DNA of 40,248 nucleotides from Pseudomonadota bacterium (GCA_017859655.1 JAFMMO010000008.1:1-40248); one strand, 5' to 3'. Counted from the stretch's first letter, positions 15,873-27,039 are shown. A program made the numbers and translations. The notes: generated by a model not told the origin, from the sequence alone.

Positions 15873-17825
15873 TCAGGCGCTCTTCGAGACCATGCTGTGC
15901 ACCGCGTCAATGAGCACTTCGCGACGAATCGGCTTGCTCTGATAGTCATCACAACCACACGCCAGACAGCGCGCGCGCTCGTCCGGGGTGTGGTTTGCCG
16001 TCAGGGCGATGATCTTCCCGAGGTAGCCGCGGTCCCTGAGCTCCCGGGTCGCGGAGTATCCGTCCAGCACGGGCATCTGCATGTCCATGAGGACGACGTC
16101 GTAGGGAGCGGAGCTGAGCTCTGCGTCCAGCGCGACCTCGACCGCCTGGCGACCGTTCTCGACGACCCGCACCTCGGCCCCCTCCCGCCTCAGGATGAAG
16201 GTCAGGAGCTCCTGGTTGTCGATTCCGTCCTCCGCGACGAGGATCCGCAGCCTTGAGAGGGCGCGCTCCATCAGGACCGGAACCGCGGTGGCCTCCGGGG
16301 GGGCGGCATCCGGTCCGCAGCGTCGGGCCGGAACGGAGAAGACGAAGCGGGATCCGAGTCCCTCGACGCTCGTCGCGGAGAGCGTCCCTCCCATCTCATC
16401 GGCGATCTCCCGACTGATCGAGAGACCGAGCCCCGTGCCTCCGTATCGACGGGTCATGCTCTCGTCCGCCTGAGTGAACGGGTCGAACACCTTCCGCAGC
16501 GCCTCCTCCGAGAGACCGATCCCCGTGTCGACCACGGAGATCAGGAGCTCGCACTCTTCCGATCCGCCGCCTCTGCACTCGATCTGGACCGTCACGCCTC
16601 CGACCTCGGTGTACTTGAGGGCATTGCCGGTGAGATTCAGAAGAACCTGTCGTATGCGAGTGGGATCGAGTTCGAGGAGCTCGGGAATCTCCCCGATCAC
16701 CTCCAGCTCGAGATGCAGACTCCGCTTCTGCGCCAGAGATCGGAGCGTCTCGAGACCGTCCCGCAGGAGATCGACGGGGTCGGTGGGCAGGACCTCCAGC
16801 GTCAGGTTCCCGGCCCTGCTCTTCGCGAGATCGAGGACATCATCCACGAGGCGCAGGAGGTGATCGCCGTTGCGCTGGATCGCATCCTGGGCGGCGCGGG
16901 TCTCCTCCGGCGTGAGATCGAGCCGACGGAGAATCTCTCCGAAACCGATCAGGGCGGTCAGGGGAGTTCGGATCTCGTGACTCATCTGAGCGAGAAACCG
17001 TGTCTTGGCGTTGTCCACCTCGTGCAGCTCGAACTCCTGACGGGCCAGATCCCGAAGGCCGGCGGAAAGAACATCATCCTGGTGGCTCAATCGTCGCCTC
17101 TGCCGCCGCAGATCGAGAGTCAGCCTCCGGCACTTGACGAGCGTGATCACGGTCAAGGAGAGCAGCAGCAGAGCGATCCCCCACTCATATCCGAGCAGGT
17201 CCCGAACCAGAGCGGTGTCGTGCATCATCGATCGCTCTTCGATCTCGTACACGAGGAGCAGCAGCTCGGTGAAGATCTCCCTCGCCTGCTGGCTCTCGGC
17301 GAGCAACTGCCCCGAAAGCGCCGTTGCCAGACTTCGTGTCTCCTCCGAGGCGGGGGGAGCGGGATCCGCGTCGAGCCAGCGGTTCCGCAGCTCCGAGATG
17401 ACGAGGAGCCGTCGCTTGAGAGTGTCAAGGAGCTGTCCGGCGGTATGCAGGTCCTGTCGCTGCGAAGTCTCTGAAGGTGTCGTGCCCGAACTCAGCTGCG
17501 CCAGCTGTTGCTTCAGCGCCTCGACCTCCTCCGTGATCGAAAGTCCGGAGAAGGTCCGGTCAATGATGTACGCCGGCGTGGTGGACCAGGTGTGGCGTTG
17601 GTGGAGCTGCTCGAGGGAGGCCCGGATCGACCGGTGGCGATCCGAGTGGCCCTCGACGAATCCGGAGAGGGACAGACCGAAGAAGATCGCCGTGCCGATG
17701 GAGAGCACGGCGCAGGCAGCCAACCCGAGGAAGGCACGATTCCAGCCATCGGAGGCGATGCGCCACCGGACGCCGGAACCCACGGTCTCTCCCTGCTGCT
17801 GATTTCCCTGCTGCTGACCCGACAC
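15873..17825 (-). CDS. Hybrid sensor histidine kinase/response regulator
   Basis: 650 residues. Two membrane segments (about residues 31-54 and 220-243) enclose an extracytoplasmic, mainly helical sensor of about 165 residues. A short coiled coil follows, then HisKA with MSHEIRTPLTALIGF (phospho-acceptor His), the HATPase with N-box NLTGNALKYTEVG, G1 VVDTGIGLS, F-box DPFTQAD and G2 YGGTGLGLS, and a C-terminal receiver with acidic ED, LMDMQMPVLDG (phospho-acceptor Asp), ALTAN and the conserved K in SKPIRRE. No HPt domain is fused, so a separate phosphotransfer protein or regulator is needed. GTG 17825 has GGGAG 5-6 bases upstream. The N-terminus carries a glutamine-rich QQQGNQQQG repeat. It ends facing the peroxidase gene; a regulatory link between them is only a guess. 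Confidence 0.93.
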   Translation of the reverse strand: MSGQQQGNQQQGETVGSGVRWRIASDGWNRAFLGLAACAVLSIGTAIFFGLSLSGFVEGHSDRHRSIRASLEQLHQRHTWSTTPAYIIDRTFSGLSITEEVEALKQQLAQLSSGTTPSETSQRQDLHTAGQLLDTLKRRLLVISELRNRWLDADPAPPASEETRSLATALSGQLLAESQQAREIFTELLLLVYEIEERSMMHDTALVRDLLGYEWGIALLLLSLTVITLVKCRRLTLDLRRQRRRLSHQDDVLSAGLRDLARQEFELHEVDNAKTRFLAQMSHEIRTPLTALIGFGEILRRLDLTPEETRAAQDAIQRNGDHLLRLVDDVLDLAKSRAGNLTLEVLPTDPVDLLRDGLETLRSLAQKRSLHLELEVIGEIPELLELDPTRIRQVLLNLTGNALKYTEVGGVTVQIECRGGGSEECELLISVVDTGIGLSEEALRKVFDPFTQADESMTRRYGGTGLGLSISREIADEMGGTLSATSVEGLGSRFVFSVPARRCGPDAAPPEATAVPVLMERALSRLRILVAEDGIDNQELLTFILRREGAEVRVVENGRQAVEVALDAELSSAPYDVVLMDMQMPVLDGYSATRELRDRGYLGKIIALTANHTPDERARCLACGCDDYQSKPIRREVLIDAVHSMVSKSA

Positions 17826-17894
17826 GACCGCTCCCGCTCAACTGTCCTCTACCTGACCATGATGCCGAACCGATCTTCGCGGCCTCACGGGCAC

Positions 17895-17910
17895 GACTCC
17901 AGCAGGAGTC
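17895..17910 (-). terminator. Small hairpin downstream of thiC
   Basis: GACTCC-AGCA-GGAGTC is a perfect 6-base stem, 65 bases after the thiC stop in the 149-base gap before the kinase gene. Neither strand shows a T-tract, so this is a weak candidate. The rest of the gap shows only a GTCAGGTGGGTCAGGTC direct repeat. Confidence 0.3.
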
Positions 17911-17974
17911 AGGTGGGTCAGGTCGGTCGCTTCTGGCCCGCAGGACACGAGAGCCACCTGCGATCGGAGAGGGA

Positions 17975-19837
<1,863 letters not shown>

Positions 19838-19858
19838 GGATGTCTCCCACAGCGGCTC

Positions 19859-19874
19859 GGAGCAGGCCTGCTCC
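19859..19874. promoter_or_regulatory. Perfect 16-base palindrome in the thiC leader
   Basis: GGAGCAGGCCTGCTCC lies 21 bases upstream of the thiC ATG and next to its ribosome binding site. It could be an operator or fold as RNA. It is not part of a THI-box consensus that I can recognise. Confidence 0.4.
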
Positions 19875-20112
19875 CCCTGAAGTTCGGATGGTCCGGGCTC
19901 GAACGAGAAGGAGCCCGCGGATGAGCCCCATGCCTCGGCCGGGAGGGGCCCCGAGAGGATAGCAACTCCGCCGTGATTGAAGCGTGCTTCGTGAGGCATT
20001 TCTCCTGCCCCTCCCGCGCCCCTCATCCCCACGCTCCGGGGTAGACTCGGGGATCGGCTCCCCGTGGGCGGAGCGCGCCCGAGGCCGAATCGATCCGAAG
20101 AGAGGAGCGGCC

Positions 20113-21003
20113 GTGTCCCGAGGCCCGAGCGATGCGCTGACCGCCTGGCTCTCGGAGGAGCTCGGCTCGATCCGCTCGTGCACTCCCTGCGGCTGGTCGG
20201 CCGGCCGAAACCGGGTCTGGCGAGTGCGGCGGGAGAACGGAGACTCCTTCCACGCCAAGGTGCTCGGCGAGGACCGGGCCTTCCGTCAGGAGGTCGAGGC
20301 GCTGAGGATCTGGCCGGCCGCGCTCCCCGCTCGCGCCGCCGGTCTCCCGCGGCTCATCGCCTCCCAGTCCGCGCTGCGCGCCGTCCTGATGACGAGCGTC
20401 CCCGGGCAGTCGTTCCTCTCCGAGGCAGCGGGCGCGCCGGGCGGGCGCGAGGTCTGGCGGCGGGCCGGGGAGTTCCTCCGTGAACTCCGGAGTCTCCCCC
20501 ATGTCGACACCGATCCGCTGCCCCTCCGCGATGCGATCCCCGCCCGTCTGGAGCTCTGGCTCGAGCGCGGCGGCGGGGAGGTCACCCGCGAGGAGGGACT
20601 CCTCGCCCGCCGGCTCGTGGGAGATGGCGCCCTCTTCCGCGATCGGACCCGGGTCGCCTGCCATCGCGACTTCCAGCCTCGCAACTGGATCGTCTCTCGA
20701 GAGGGTGAGCGTCTCCGGCTGTCGATCATCGACTTCGAGCACTCGCGCCCGGACCACCCTCTCACCGACCTCATCCGGGTGCTCGGACACGTGGGCACGG
20801 AGCGCGACCCGGAGTTCCGGGAGCTCGTCGGCGGGCTCGGTCTCGACCGTTGGGCTGATCTGGTCCCGGAGATCCGGGCCCTGACCGCCGTTCATGCGAT
20901 CGGCTGCATCGCCTGGGGGGTGAGGCACCGGGATCTCCCGCTGAGCCGGCAGGGGCACGCCCTGCTCGCGCGACTCGGCAGCGGAGCGGAAGACTCAGTC
21001 TGA
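20113..21003 (+). CDS. Aminoglycoside phosphotransferase-fold (APH) kinase
   Basis: 296 residues with the APH/choline-kinase core. The nucleotide-binding part is [19 protein letters not shown] (lysine in the HAKV strand), with an ExE-type helix EVEALRIW. The catalytic loop is [14 protein letters not shown] (HxDxxxxN), followed by the metal-binding [19 protein letters not shown]. Such kinases phosphorylate small hydroxylated molecules (choline, homoserine, thiamine, sugars, antibiotics); the substrate is not readable. GTG 20113 follows AGAGGAG with 5-base spacing; the track start at 19984 reads through the promoter region. Its divergence from thiC makes a thiamine-kinase-like role thinkable but unproven. 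It overlaps the next, convergent gene by 9 bases. Confidence 0.87.
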   Translation: MSRGPSDALTAWLSEELGSIRSCTPCGWSAGRNRVWRVRRENGDSFHAKVLGEDRAFRQEVEALRIWPAALPARAAGLPRLIASQSALRAVLMTSVPGQSFLSEAAGAPGGREVWRRAGEFLRELRSLPHVDTDPLPLRDAIPARLELWLERGGGEVTREEGLLARRLVGDGALFRDRTRVACHRDFQPRNWIVSREGERLRLSIIDFEHSRPDHPLTDLIRVLGHVGTERDPEFRELVGGLGLDRWADLVPEIRALTAVHAIGCIAWGVRHRDLPLSRQGHALLARLGSGAEDSV

Positions 21004-22224
21004 GGAAGGCGGGACGATGAGCTGGAGCTGGTAGGCGAGGCTGATCACCGGATACCTCACGTGGAGGCGGAAGAGGCGATATCGACCGAGATCGAGGCCC
21101 GCGATCCGCGCCGCCGCGCCGAGCATCTCCCGGTAGCGCGGCACCTCGGCGAAGTCCCAGCCCGGGGACTCCTCGCCGAGAGATCGGGCGGACTCGCAGA
21201 AGTCGAGGCGATCGGCGGCGGACTGCTCCGAGAGGGGGCGCAGGAGGACATCGCCCCGGCTGATCTCGACCTGCGGCTCGCATCCGGACCAGACCGCCTC
21301 ATCGACGAGGACATCGAGGAGCATGTGCTCCGATGGGGTCCGGGGAACGAACACGAAGTTCCGGGGTCCTCCCTCCGGGATCCGGGTCGGCCCGACCCCG
21401 CCATCGCGAGAGAGGAAGAGCACGGTGCTGATCTGGCTCATGCCATCCGGGTCCGCGGGGAGGGTGTAGAGGAGCTTGCGCCCCGACCTCTCGAGCTGGA
21501 GCGGCGGCAGGGGGTCGGAGCAGAACTCCCGCAGCGCGATCGAGGAGCCATCTCCGGGGAGCTCCTCGCTGAGGAGATTCCGTTCGGCGATCTCGACCCG
21601 TCGATCGAGCTCCTCCTCGGAGATCTCGGCGGACTCCCCGCAGAGCAGACGCCCCCCCAACAGGAGGCTGCGGTCGGGGCGGATCCTCCGCATCTCGACC
21701 GAGCCGTAGAGAGCGACCGCATCGAGAGTCTCGGAGTCGGTCGAGGATGGCTGGATCAAGTAGGTCGTGAGGGCGACCCGGGTGCTCGTGCCGTAGAGCG
21801 TGCTGAGCCCGCGGTAGACCCCCTGCTTGCTGCTCGCCTCGATCTTCTGTCGCGCCTCGACGAGGTCCACCCCGATCAGCGTGTCGAGGTTGGTCTTTCT
21901 TCCGCCGAGGGAGCGGATCACGGCATCCAGACGGTCGACCGCCGCCGCCGCCGCCTCGCGGATCTTCCGGGGGACCCCCTGGCCCTCTCCCGCCTCGACG
22001 ATGCTGCGAAGTCCCCCCGAAGAGGGCAGCTGGTGCAGGACTCGGAGCGGCTCGTCGTTGCGGAGGGCGGCGCAGGTGCGGACGCAGAGTGTCTGGTCGA
22101 GGGACCAGACCCGCGCGAGGTCGGTGGGCCGGGGCAGCTCCCCGTCCTTCGACACCAGAGCCCTGAGGGAGCTCTGGAGCGACTCCCCCAACTCCAGGAG
22201 GGTCTGGGATGAGATCTGGGACAT
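20995..22224 (-). CDS. Hypothetical protein with helical N-terminus
   Basis: About 409 residues, no signal peptide. The first roughly 110 residues look helical, with a winged-helix flavour (LPRPTDLARVWSLDQTLCVRTCAAL, then DEPLRVLHQLPSSGGLRSI). The rest includes KQGVYRGLSTLYGTSTRVALTTYLIQPS and strand-rich C-terminal parts (VLFLSRDGGVGPTRI, FVFVPRTPSEHMLLDVLVDE). From memory, proteins of this outline occur across Planctomycetota with an HTH-like start; I cannot verify that here and know of no function. ATG 22224 begins MSQISSQTLLEL with GAGG 10 bases upstream; the track start at 22317 lies in the spacer. The tail overlaps the APH-like gene by 9 bases. A small CGACGAACGTCG inverted repeat (22261-22272) sits in its upstream region. 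Confidence 0.75.
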   Translation of the reverse strand: MSQISSQTLLELGESLQSSLRALVSKDGELPRPTDLARVWSLDQTLCVRTCAALRNDEPLRVLHQLPSSGGLRSIVEAGEGQGVPRKIREAAAAAVDRLDAVIRSLGGRKTNLDTLIGVDLVEARQKIEASSKQGVYRGLSTLYGTSTRVALTTYLIQPSSTDSETLDAVALYGSVEMRRIRPDRSLLLGGRLLCGESAEISEEELDRRVEIAERNLLSEELPGDGSSIALREFCSDPLPPLQLERSGRKLLYTLPADPDGMSQISTVLFLSRDGGVGPTRIPEGGPRNFVFVPRTPSEHMLLDVLVDEAVWSGCEPQVEISRGDVLLRPLSEQSAADRLDFCESARSLGEESPGWDFAEVPRYREMLGAAARIAGLDLGRYRLFRLHVRYPVISLAYQLQLIVPPSSD

Positions 22225-22359
22225 GATCGGATCGCCTCGTCTACCCGCAGGGGGCTGGAGCGACGAACGTCGTTGGTGAGTGATGGAGACGGCAAGCGGA
22301 CGCTCCTCCACCGGCAAGATGAACCACAGCCTGCCGGGGGAGGCACCGAGGCCCGCCGG

Positions 22360-24912
22360 TCAGCACCCCCCGAGCGTGCAACCGAGCAGCGAAGCCTCGC
22401 TGTCGCACGCCGGATAGGGCGCGGGGGGCGCCGGCCCCCCGGCATAGAGGTGATTCAGGAGCAGGATCGCGTCGGAGAGCTGAAGCGCCGCATCCCCGTC
22501 GAAGTCCGCGGCATCTTCACAGGGAAGCGCCCCACCGCCGAAGAGTCCCATCAGGAGGGTGATGGGGTCCCCGAGATCGAGGTCCCCCGAAGCATCGACA
22601 TCGCCCCGGAGGAAGGCGACCGGTCGAGGGCGCGCCACGACGAGGAGCGCGTTCGCGTATCGACCCGAGGTCACACCCGGGGTTGAGTCGAGGGCGGCGA
22701 CCCGCAGGAGGACGCGACCATCCGGGCCCGGGTCCACCTCGACGAAGCGGGCGATCCAGCCATCCCGGTTCTCGGCCGGGAGGCGCGTGCTCGGATCATC
22801 GGAGTCGAGGAAGAGAAGTCCTCCCGAGGCTGGGTCCGGGTTCCCGCTGCCGAGGCTGCTGTCGTTGCGGAAGGAGTCCGCGCCCTCGATCGTCACGACG
22901 GATCCCTCGGTCCAGCCGCCATCGTTCCGATCCCCGAAGAACACGATCTCATGGTCTCGTGCGGGGTCGAGGCCGTTGAGCTCGAGGACGAGGTCCTGTC
23001 CGGATGCGGCCGGCGCCGGGGGTCCGATCGACCCGTGGGCATCGACGAGCAGCCCGAAGGCGAGCGCGGCATCGGTCTCGGGAAGCGGCGAGCCGCTCCG
23101 CGTGGTTCCCTGCTCGCCGCCGTCGTAGCTGCCCCCCATCACCGTGAGGGTGATCCCGGTCGGGGATCCGTCCTCGCGACTGACGAGCTCACCGGAAGAG
23201 GGCAGCCCGGAGCCGCCGTTCGGGGAGGTGAACCGGGTGAGGTTCGCGGTCGACTGTCCCGGCACCCAGGCGAGGTCGTTCACCACGATGAGCACATCCT
23301 CCTCGGCGGGCGCGAAGCGCGCGGTGACCGCGCGATCTCCGAAGAGGACCAGCTCGACGGTGGGGTCGGCGCCCGAGGCATCGCCCGTCCACTCGATGAA
23401 GGTCCAGCCGGGAGCTGGGACCGCGTGCAGGATGACGCTCTCGCCGTCCCCGTGGAGCGGGCGCCCGTTCGAGCGCGTGATCCGGCCGGCCCCCTCGACC
23501 TCGGTGACCAGGGTGTGAGTGCGGGTCCCCTTCGAGATGACGAAGCGATCGGTGATCGCTCCATCCACCCGGAGGTTCTCGAGCCAGAGCAGGTCCCCGT
23601 CGAACCGGAGCAGACAGGAGCCGTGCTCGAACTCCTCGCGCACCACGAGGGGATGGCCGCCGGTGCCACCGATGGTGCGGCCGCCGTGACCGGCGACGAC
23701 GCAGACTCCCCCCACCCCCGGGGGGCCGGGGGACTTCTCGTACGCGCCCGCGCCCGCGGGGTCGCCATCCCCCGCGTCGATGACGCGTCCATCGGCGATC
23801 AGGGTGGGGAGATCCGGGGTCGCGTAGTCGGGGATGGAGCCATACCCGTGCGCGCCGTCGATGAGGAAGGTGCGCTCGTAGCCATGAGAGTGCCCGGAGA
23901 TGACCAGATCGACCCCTCCGGCCTCCAGGAGCGGGAGCAGGTACTCGCGGGCGAGCACGAGCCGCCCCCCGGAGTCGGTGCCATCGTTCGAGTCGTGGGT
24001 CCCCTTCGAGTAGGGCGGGTGGTGGAAGAGCGCCACGACCCAGTCGGCGAGGGTGCCCTGCAGGTCCGCGGTCACCCAGTCGAGCATGGTGGAGGGGGGG
24101 ACGAGATCGCCGGTCGCGGTGTCGATCACGATGAAGTGGACATTGTGGTGATCGAAGGAGTAGTGCCCCTCGTTCCCGGAGGCGACACCTCCCATCCCCC
24201 CGCCCGCGGGGAGGGTGAACGCCTCGAACCAGGGACCGGCCTGGAAGGCCGGGGTCAGGCTGTCCGCATCGTGGTTCCCGATCGACGGCCACAGGCAGGA
24301 GCGGGAGAGGAGCGAGGCGTAGGCCCCGAAGACCCGCGCGGTGAACTCGCCATCCGTTCCGGTCTCATAGGCGATGTCTCCGGCGTGAAGGATGAGCTCG
24401 GGAGGATCGTCGCCCCCCAGGTGGCTGAGGAGGGAGTCCCGCACCGCGCGCTGGGGTGCTTCCCCGGTCCCGGAGTCGGCGAGCACCCAGACGGTGAAGG
24501 GGTCCGGCTCCCCCGGCGGGGCCGCGGTGCGGAAGCGATGCGCAGCGGTCCCCCCGCCGAGGACCCCATCGACGGTGGTCCCGAAGCGATAGTGATGGGA
24601 GCACGAGGGCACCAGCCCATCGAGGATCACCTCGTGGTCGCGCGCGGTCGGGGAGGAAGGAGGGATGACGGTCGTCCCGAGCGTTGTCTCCGTGTAGACC
24701 CCGGACTCGATGCCCCACTCGACGAAGGGTGCGCCGCCGGAGCCGGCGTCGGTGCGGAAGCGAATGATGACGCGGGTGTCGGAGACCTGCTGGAGGTAGG
24801 CGTCGCGAACGACGACGGGCGCCGTTCCCTGGGCGGAGGCGGAGGCCGCCGTGAGGAGCAGTCCGGCGATGCCGATCAGCCCGGCCCGAAGGAGGGAGGT
24901 CTCCTTCCTCAC
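22360..24912 (-). CDS. Secreted purple-acid-phosphatase-like metallophosphoesterase with dockerin-like tail
   Basis: 850 residues. The signal peptide (AGLIGIAGLLLTAASASAQG) is followed by an FN3-like domain of the purple acid phosphatase type (VVVRDAYLQQVSDTRVIIRFRT...). The catalytic calcineurin-like domain has all dinuclear metal motifs: VLADSG, HAGDIAYETG, SIGNHD, ALFHHPPYSKG and VISGHSHGYERT. It probably hydrolyses phosphate esters outside the cytoplasm. Downstream are a PGWTFIEWTGDASG module resembling the divergent InlB B-repeat, a beta-rich domain with FFGDRNDGGWTEGS, and a dockerin-like double EF-hand tail (RGDVDASGDLDLGDPI, AADFDGDAALQLSDAI) ending PAPPAPYPACDSE...CTLGGC. GTG 24912 has GAGAGG upstream. 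The TPR gene stop is 11 bases before it, so the two share an operon. Confidence 0.92.
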   Translation of the reverse strand: MRKETSLLRAGLIGIAGLLLTAASASAQGTAPVVVRDAYLQQVSDTRVIIRFRTDAGSGGAPFVEWGIESGVYTETTLGTTVIPPSSPTARDHEVILDGLVPSCSHHYRFGTTVDGVLGGGTAAHRFRTAAPPGEPDPFTVWVLADSGTGEAPQRAVRDSLLSHLGGDDPPELILHAGDIAYETGTDGEFTARVFGAYASLLSRSCLWPSIGNHDADSLTPAFQAGPWFEAFTLPAGGGMGGVASGNEGHYSFDHHNVHFIVIDTATGDLVPPSTMLDWVTADLQGTLADWVVALFHHPPYSKGTHDSNDGTDSGGRLVLAREYLLPLLEAGGVDLVISGHSHGYERTFLIDGAHGYGSIPDYATPDLPTLIADGRVIDAGDGDPAGAGAYEKSPGPPGVGGVCVVAGHGGRTIGGTGGHPLVVREEFEHGSCLLRFDGDLLWLENLRVDGAITDRFVISKGTRTHTLVTEVEGAGRITRSNGRPLHGDGESVILHAVPAPGWTFIEWTGDASGADPTVELVLFGDRAVTARFAPAEEDVLIVVNDLAWVPGQSTANLTRFTSPNGGSGLPSSGELVSREDGSPTGITLTVMGGSYDGGEQGTTRSGSPLPETDAALAFGLLVDAHGSIGPPAPAASGQDLVLELNGLDPARDHEIVFFGDRNDGGWTEGSVVTIEGADSFRNDSSLGSGNPDPASGGLLFLDSDDPSTRLPAENRDGWIARFVEVDPGPDGRVLLRVAALDSTPGVTSGRYANALLVVARPRPVAFLRGDVDASGDLDLGDPITLLMGLFGGGALPCEDAADFDGDAALQLSDAILLLNHLYAGGPAPPAPYPACDSEASLLGCTLGGC

Positions 24913-24923
24913 GACGATCCTCT

Positions 24924-25910
24924 CTAGCCGCCGTCCGGCGGAGCTTCGGTGGCTCCCTCCCCGGCGGGAGCCTCCGGGACAGACTCTCTGCGCTCTCGAA
25001 TCTCCGCCAGCAGCGTGGCGGCGAGAGCGAACTCGGGGACCCGCTCGAGGGCGAGGCGGGCATCGTCCTCGGCCGCGTCCAGCTCCCCCCGGGCGAGCCG
25101 CACGCGAGCCCGGGAGACGAGATGGACCGGCAAGGGTCGCCGGGCGATGACGCGATCCGCCTCGGCGAGCGCCGCATCGAGGGCCTCGATCCGACGAGCC
25201 TCGTTCCCCGCCGCCCGATAGACCTCGGCGCGGCGGAGGAGCCAGGGGGTCCGCACCGCGGCCCGACCCAGCTCCGCCCCGATCATCGCCAGCGCGCTCT
25301 CGAACTCCCCGCGGGCGATCTCGTTCGAGATCCAGGCATCGCGGATCAGCAGCGACTCCCCGAGACGCTCGATCGCCCGGGCGTAGAGGCGGGAGGCCGC
25401 CTCGAGGCGACCGGTCCCGCCCAGCGCCGCGCCGAGGGTGAGGGTCCGTTCGAGGGTCGGCAGCGCCTCGAAGGCGCGGCGTCGATCCTCGATGGCGCCG
25501 TCCAGGTTCCCCGCGGCCACGCGGAGGTCCGCCCGAAGATCGAGGGCTCCGGGATGGTCGGGGGCCTCCGTGAGCACCCCGTCGAGGAGCGCGAGGACTC
25601 CGTCCGATCGATCGAGATCGACGAGGACCTGTGCGCGCAGGAGCGGCGCGGTGAGGCGCCGCAGGGGAGAGTCGGGCATCTCCTCGAGGAGGAGGTCGAC
25701 ACGGTCGAGGTCTGCGAGGGCATCCGTCGGCTTGCCGTGCTCTCGAAGGAGCCGCGCCCGCTGGAGGAGCAGCTCCGGAGGCGGGGACTCGAGCTCGGCG
25801 ATCCGCGCGGTGATCTCCTGAATGTCGACGTGGAGACCATCATGTGCCCGAGCTCCTCCGGGCAGGAGGAGCGCGGCGCCGATGAGGAGGCCGGGGCGTA
25901 GACGCTTCAC
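24924..25910 (-). CDS. Exported TPR protein
   Basis: 328 residues with a signal peptide (LLIGAALLLPGGARA|HDGLH) and at least six TPR-like helix pairs. Examples are ELLLQRARLLREHGKPTDAL, PDHPGALDLRADLRVAAGNL, LERTLTLGAALGGTGRLEAA and LVSRARVRLARGELDAAEDD, the last followed by EFALAATLLAEIRERR. TPR proteins act as binding scaffolds. It is the first gene of a two-gene operon with the phosphoesterase (11-base spacing), so it may help secretion, folding or regulation of that enzyme; this is inference. The GTG start at 25910 has GAGGA about 8 bases upstream. The C-terminus ends in an alanine/glutamate/proline-rich tail. Confidence 0.85.
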   Translation of the reverse strand: MKRLRPGLLIGAALLLPGGARAHDGLHVDIQEITARIAELESPPPELLLQRARLLREHGKPTDALADLDRVDLLLEEMPDSPLRRLTAPLLRAQVLVDLDRSDGVLALLDGVLTEAPDHPGALDLRADLRVAAGNLDGAIEDRRRAFEALPTLERTLTLGAALGGTGRLEAASRLYARAIERLGESLLIRDAWISNEIARGEFESALAMIGAELGRAAVRTPWLLRRAEVYRAAGNEARRIEALDAALAEADRVIARRPLPVHLVSRARVRLARGELDAAEDDARLALERVPEFALAATLLAEIRERRESVPEAPAGEGATEAPPDGG

Positions 25911-26157
25911 GCTCGATCCTCATGCTCTCGAAGGGCGGGTCCCTCCCCGGGGCGGCACGCCCCCGGATCTCCGGGATCCGCGACCACCAGCCTCCGTCCC
26001 CTGCTGGGGATCGGTCGGCGCTCGAAACTCCGATTCTACCATGAGGGGGCGGATGCCGCCGGATTCCCGGCTCCCGGCCACACTCCCTCCCGGAGGGGTC
26101 TCCTTTGCGGTCGCAGGCGGACTCTGATAGCACGGGGCGCAGAGGAGAGGGGGTCCG

Positions 26158-27039
26158 ATGGTGGAGGGAGACAGGGGGGCCGGAGACAGGGGGGCCGGAG
26201 ACAGGGGGGCCGGCGAATCCGTGAACACCGGCCGCGCCGCGCCGACCCACGGCATCGATGCGCTGCCGCCGGCGGAGATCGCCCATCGGGCGGAGGAGGT
26301 GGGTGTCCGCAAGGCCAGGGGAGACCTCCTCTCGACCTTCCTCCTCGCCGTGCTCGCGGGGGCGTTCATCACCCTCGGCGCGATGCTCTGCTTCGTCGTG
26401 ATGGCGGAGAGCGGACTCGGCGCCGGTCCGACCCGGCTGCTCGGCGGGCTGAGCTTCTCCCTCGGGCTCGTCCTCGTCGTGCTCGCGGGCGCGGAGCTCT
26501 TCACCGGGAACAACCTCATCGCCATGGCTTGGGCGAGCGGGCGAATCGGCGGAGTCGAGCTGGTCCGGAGCTGGATCGTGGTCTACCTCGGGAACGTGAT
26601 CGGGTGCGGGGTCACCGCCGTGCTCCTGAAGCTGGCCGGCGCCGCGTCCATCGCCCCGGGGGTCGCCGAGGGAGTGCTCTCGGCCGCGCGCGCCAAGTCG
26701 TCTCTCCCCTGGGTCGAGGCCCTCTCCCGAGGCGTCCTCTGCAACGCGCTCGTCTGCCTCGCGATCTGGATCGCCCTCGGGGCCCGGAGCGCCACCGACA
26801 AGGTGATCGCCGTCGCGATCCCCGTGGCCGCCTTCGTGGCGCTCGGCTTCGAGCACGTGATCGCGAACTGGGGGATCTTCGCGCTCGCTCGGCTCATCGA
26901 CCCGCAGGCGATCGAGACGGGCCCGGCGATGACCGCGCTCGCGGCGGTGACGGTGGGGAACGTGATCGGCGGGACCCTGCTCGTCGGCGCGGTCTACTGG
27001 CTCATCTATCTCAGACCGCAGCGGCGGGGCGCGCGCTGA
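26158..27039 (+). CDS. Formate/nitrite transporter (FNT) family protein
   Basis: 293 residues with six membrane helices. Signature segments are GAELFTGNN (family motif, end of TM2), GVLCNALVCLAIW (TM4) and GFEHVIANW (TM5, with the central channel histidine). FNT proteins are pentameric channels for formate, nitrite, hydrosulfide or related monovalent anions; the substrate cannot be assigned. The cytoplasmic N-terminus carries three copies of GDRGA encoded by a perfect 15-base tandem repeat. ATG 26158 has GAGGAG upstream, so the repeat is probably translated; an in-frame GTG at 26221 would exclude it but lacks a good ribosome binding site. TTTGCG-18-TAGCAC (26104-26133) is a possible promoter. 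Confidence 0.93.
   Translation: MVEGDRGAGDRGAGDRGAGESVNTGRAAPTHGIDALPPAEIAHRAEEVGVRKARGDLLSTFLLAVLAGAFITLGAMLCFVVMAESGLGAGPTRLLGGLSFSLGLVLVVLAGAELFTGNNLIAMAWASGRIGGVELVRSWIVVYLGNVIGCGVTAVLLKLAGAASIAPGVAEGVLSAARAKSSLPWVEALSRGVLCNALVCLAIWIALGARSATDKVIAVAIPVAAFVALGFEHVIANWGIFALARLIDPQAIETGPAMTALAAVTVGNVIGGTLLVGAVYWLIYLRPQRRGAR
26167..26211 (+). repeat. Three perfect 15-base tandem repeats in the FNT gene
   Basis: GGAGACAGGGGGGCC occurs three times head to tail (26167-26181, 26182-26196, 26197-26211). Each unit is a multiple of 3, so copy-number change would keep the reading frame and only alter the length of the GDRGA tract. Confidence 0.9.

Noticed and set aside
19838-20000. TPP riboswitch upstream of thiC
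   Set aside because: Looked for CTGAGA and the downstream conserved block on the minus strand; neither is present in recognisable form.
26167-26211. CRISPR-like repeats
   Set aside because: The 15-base units are head to tail without spacers and lie within a coding frame; no cas genes are present.
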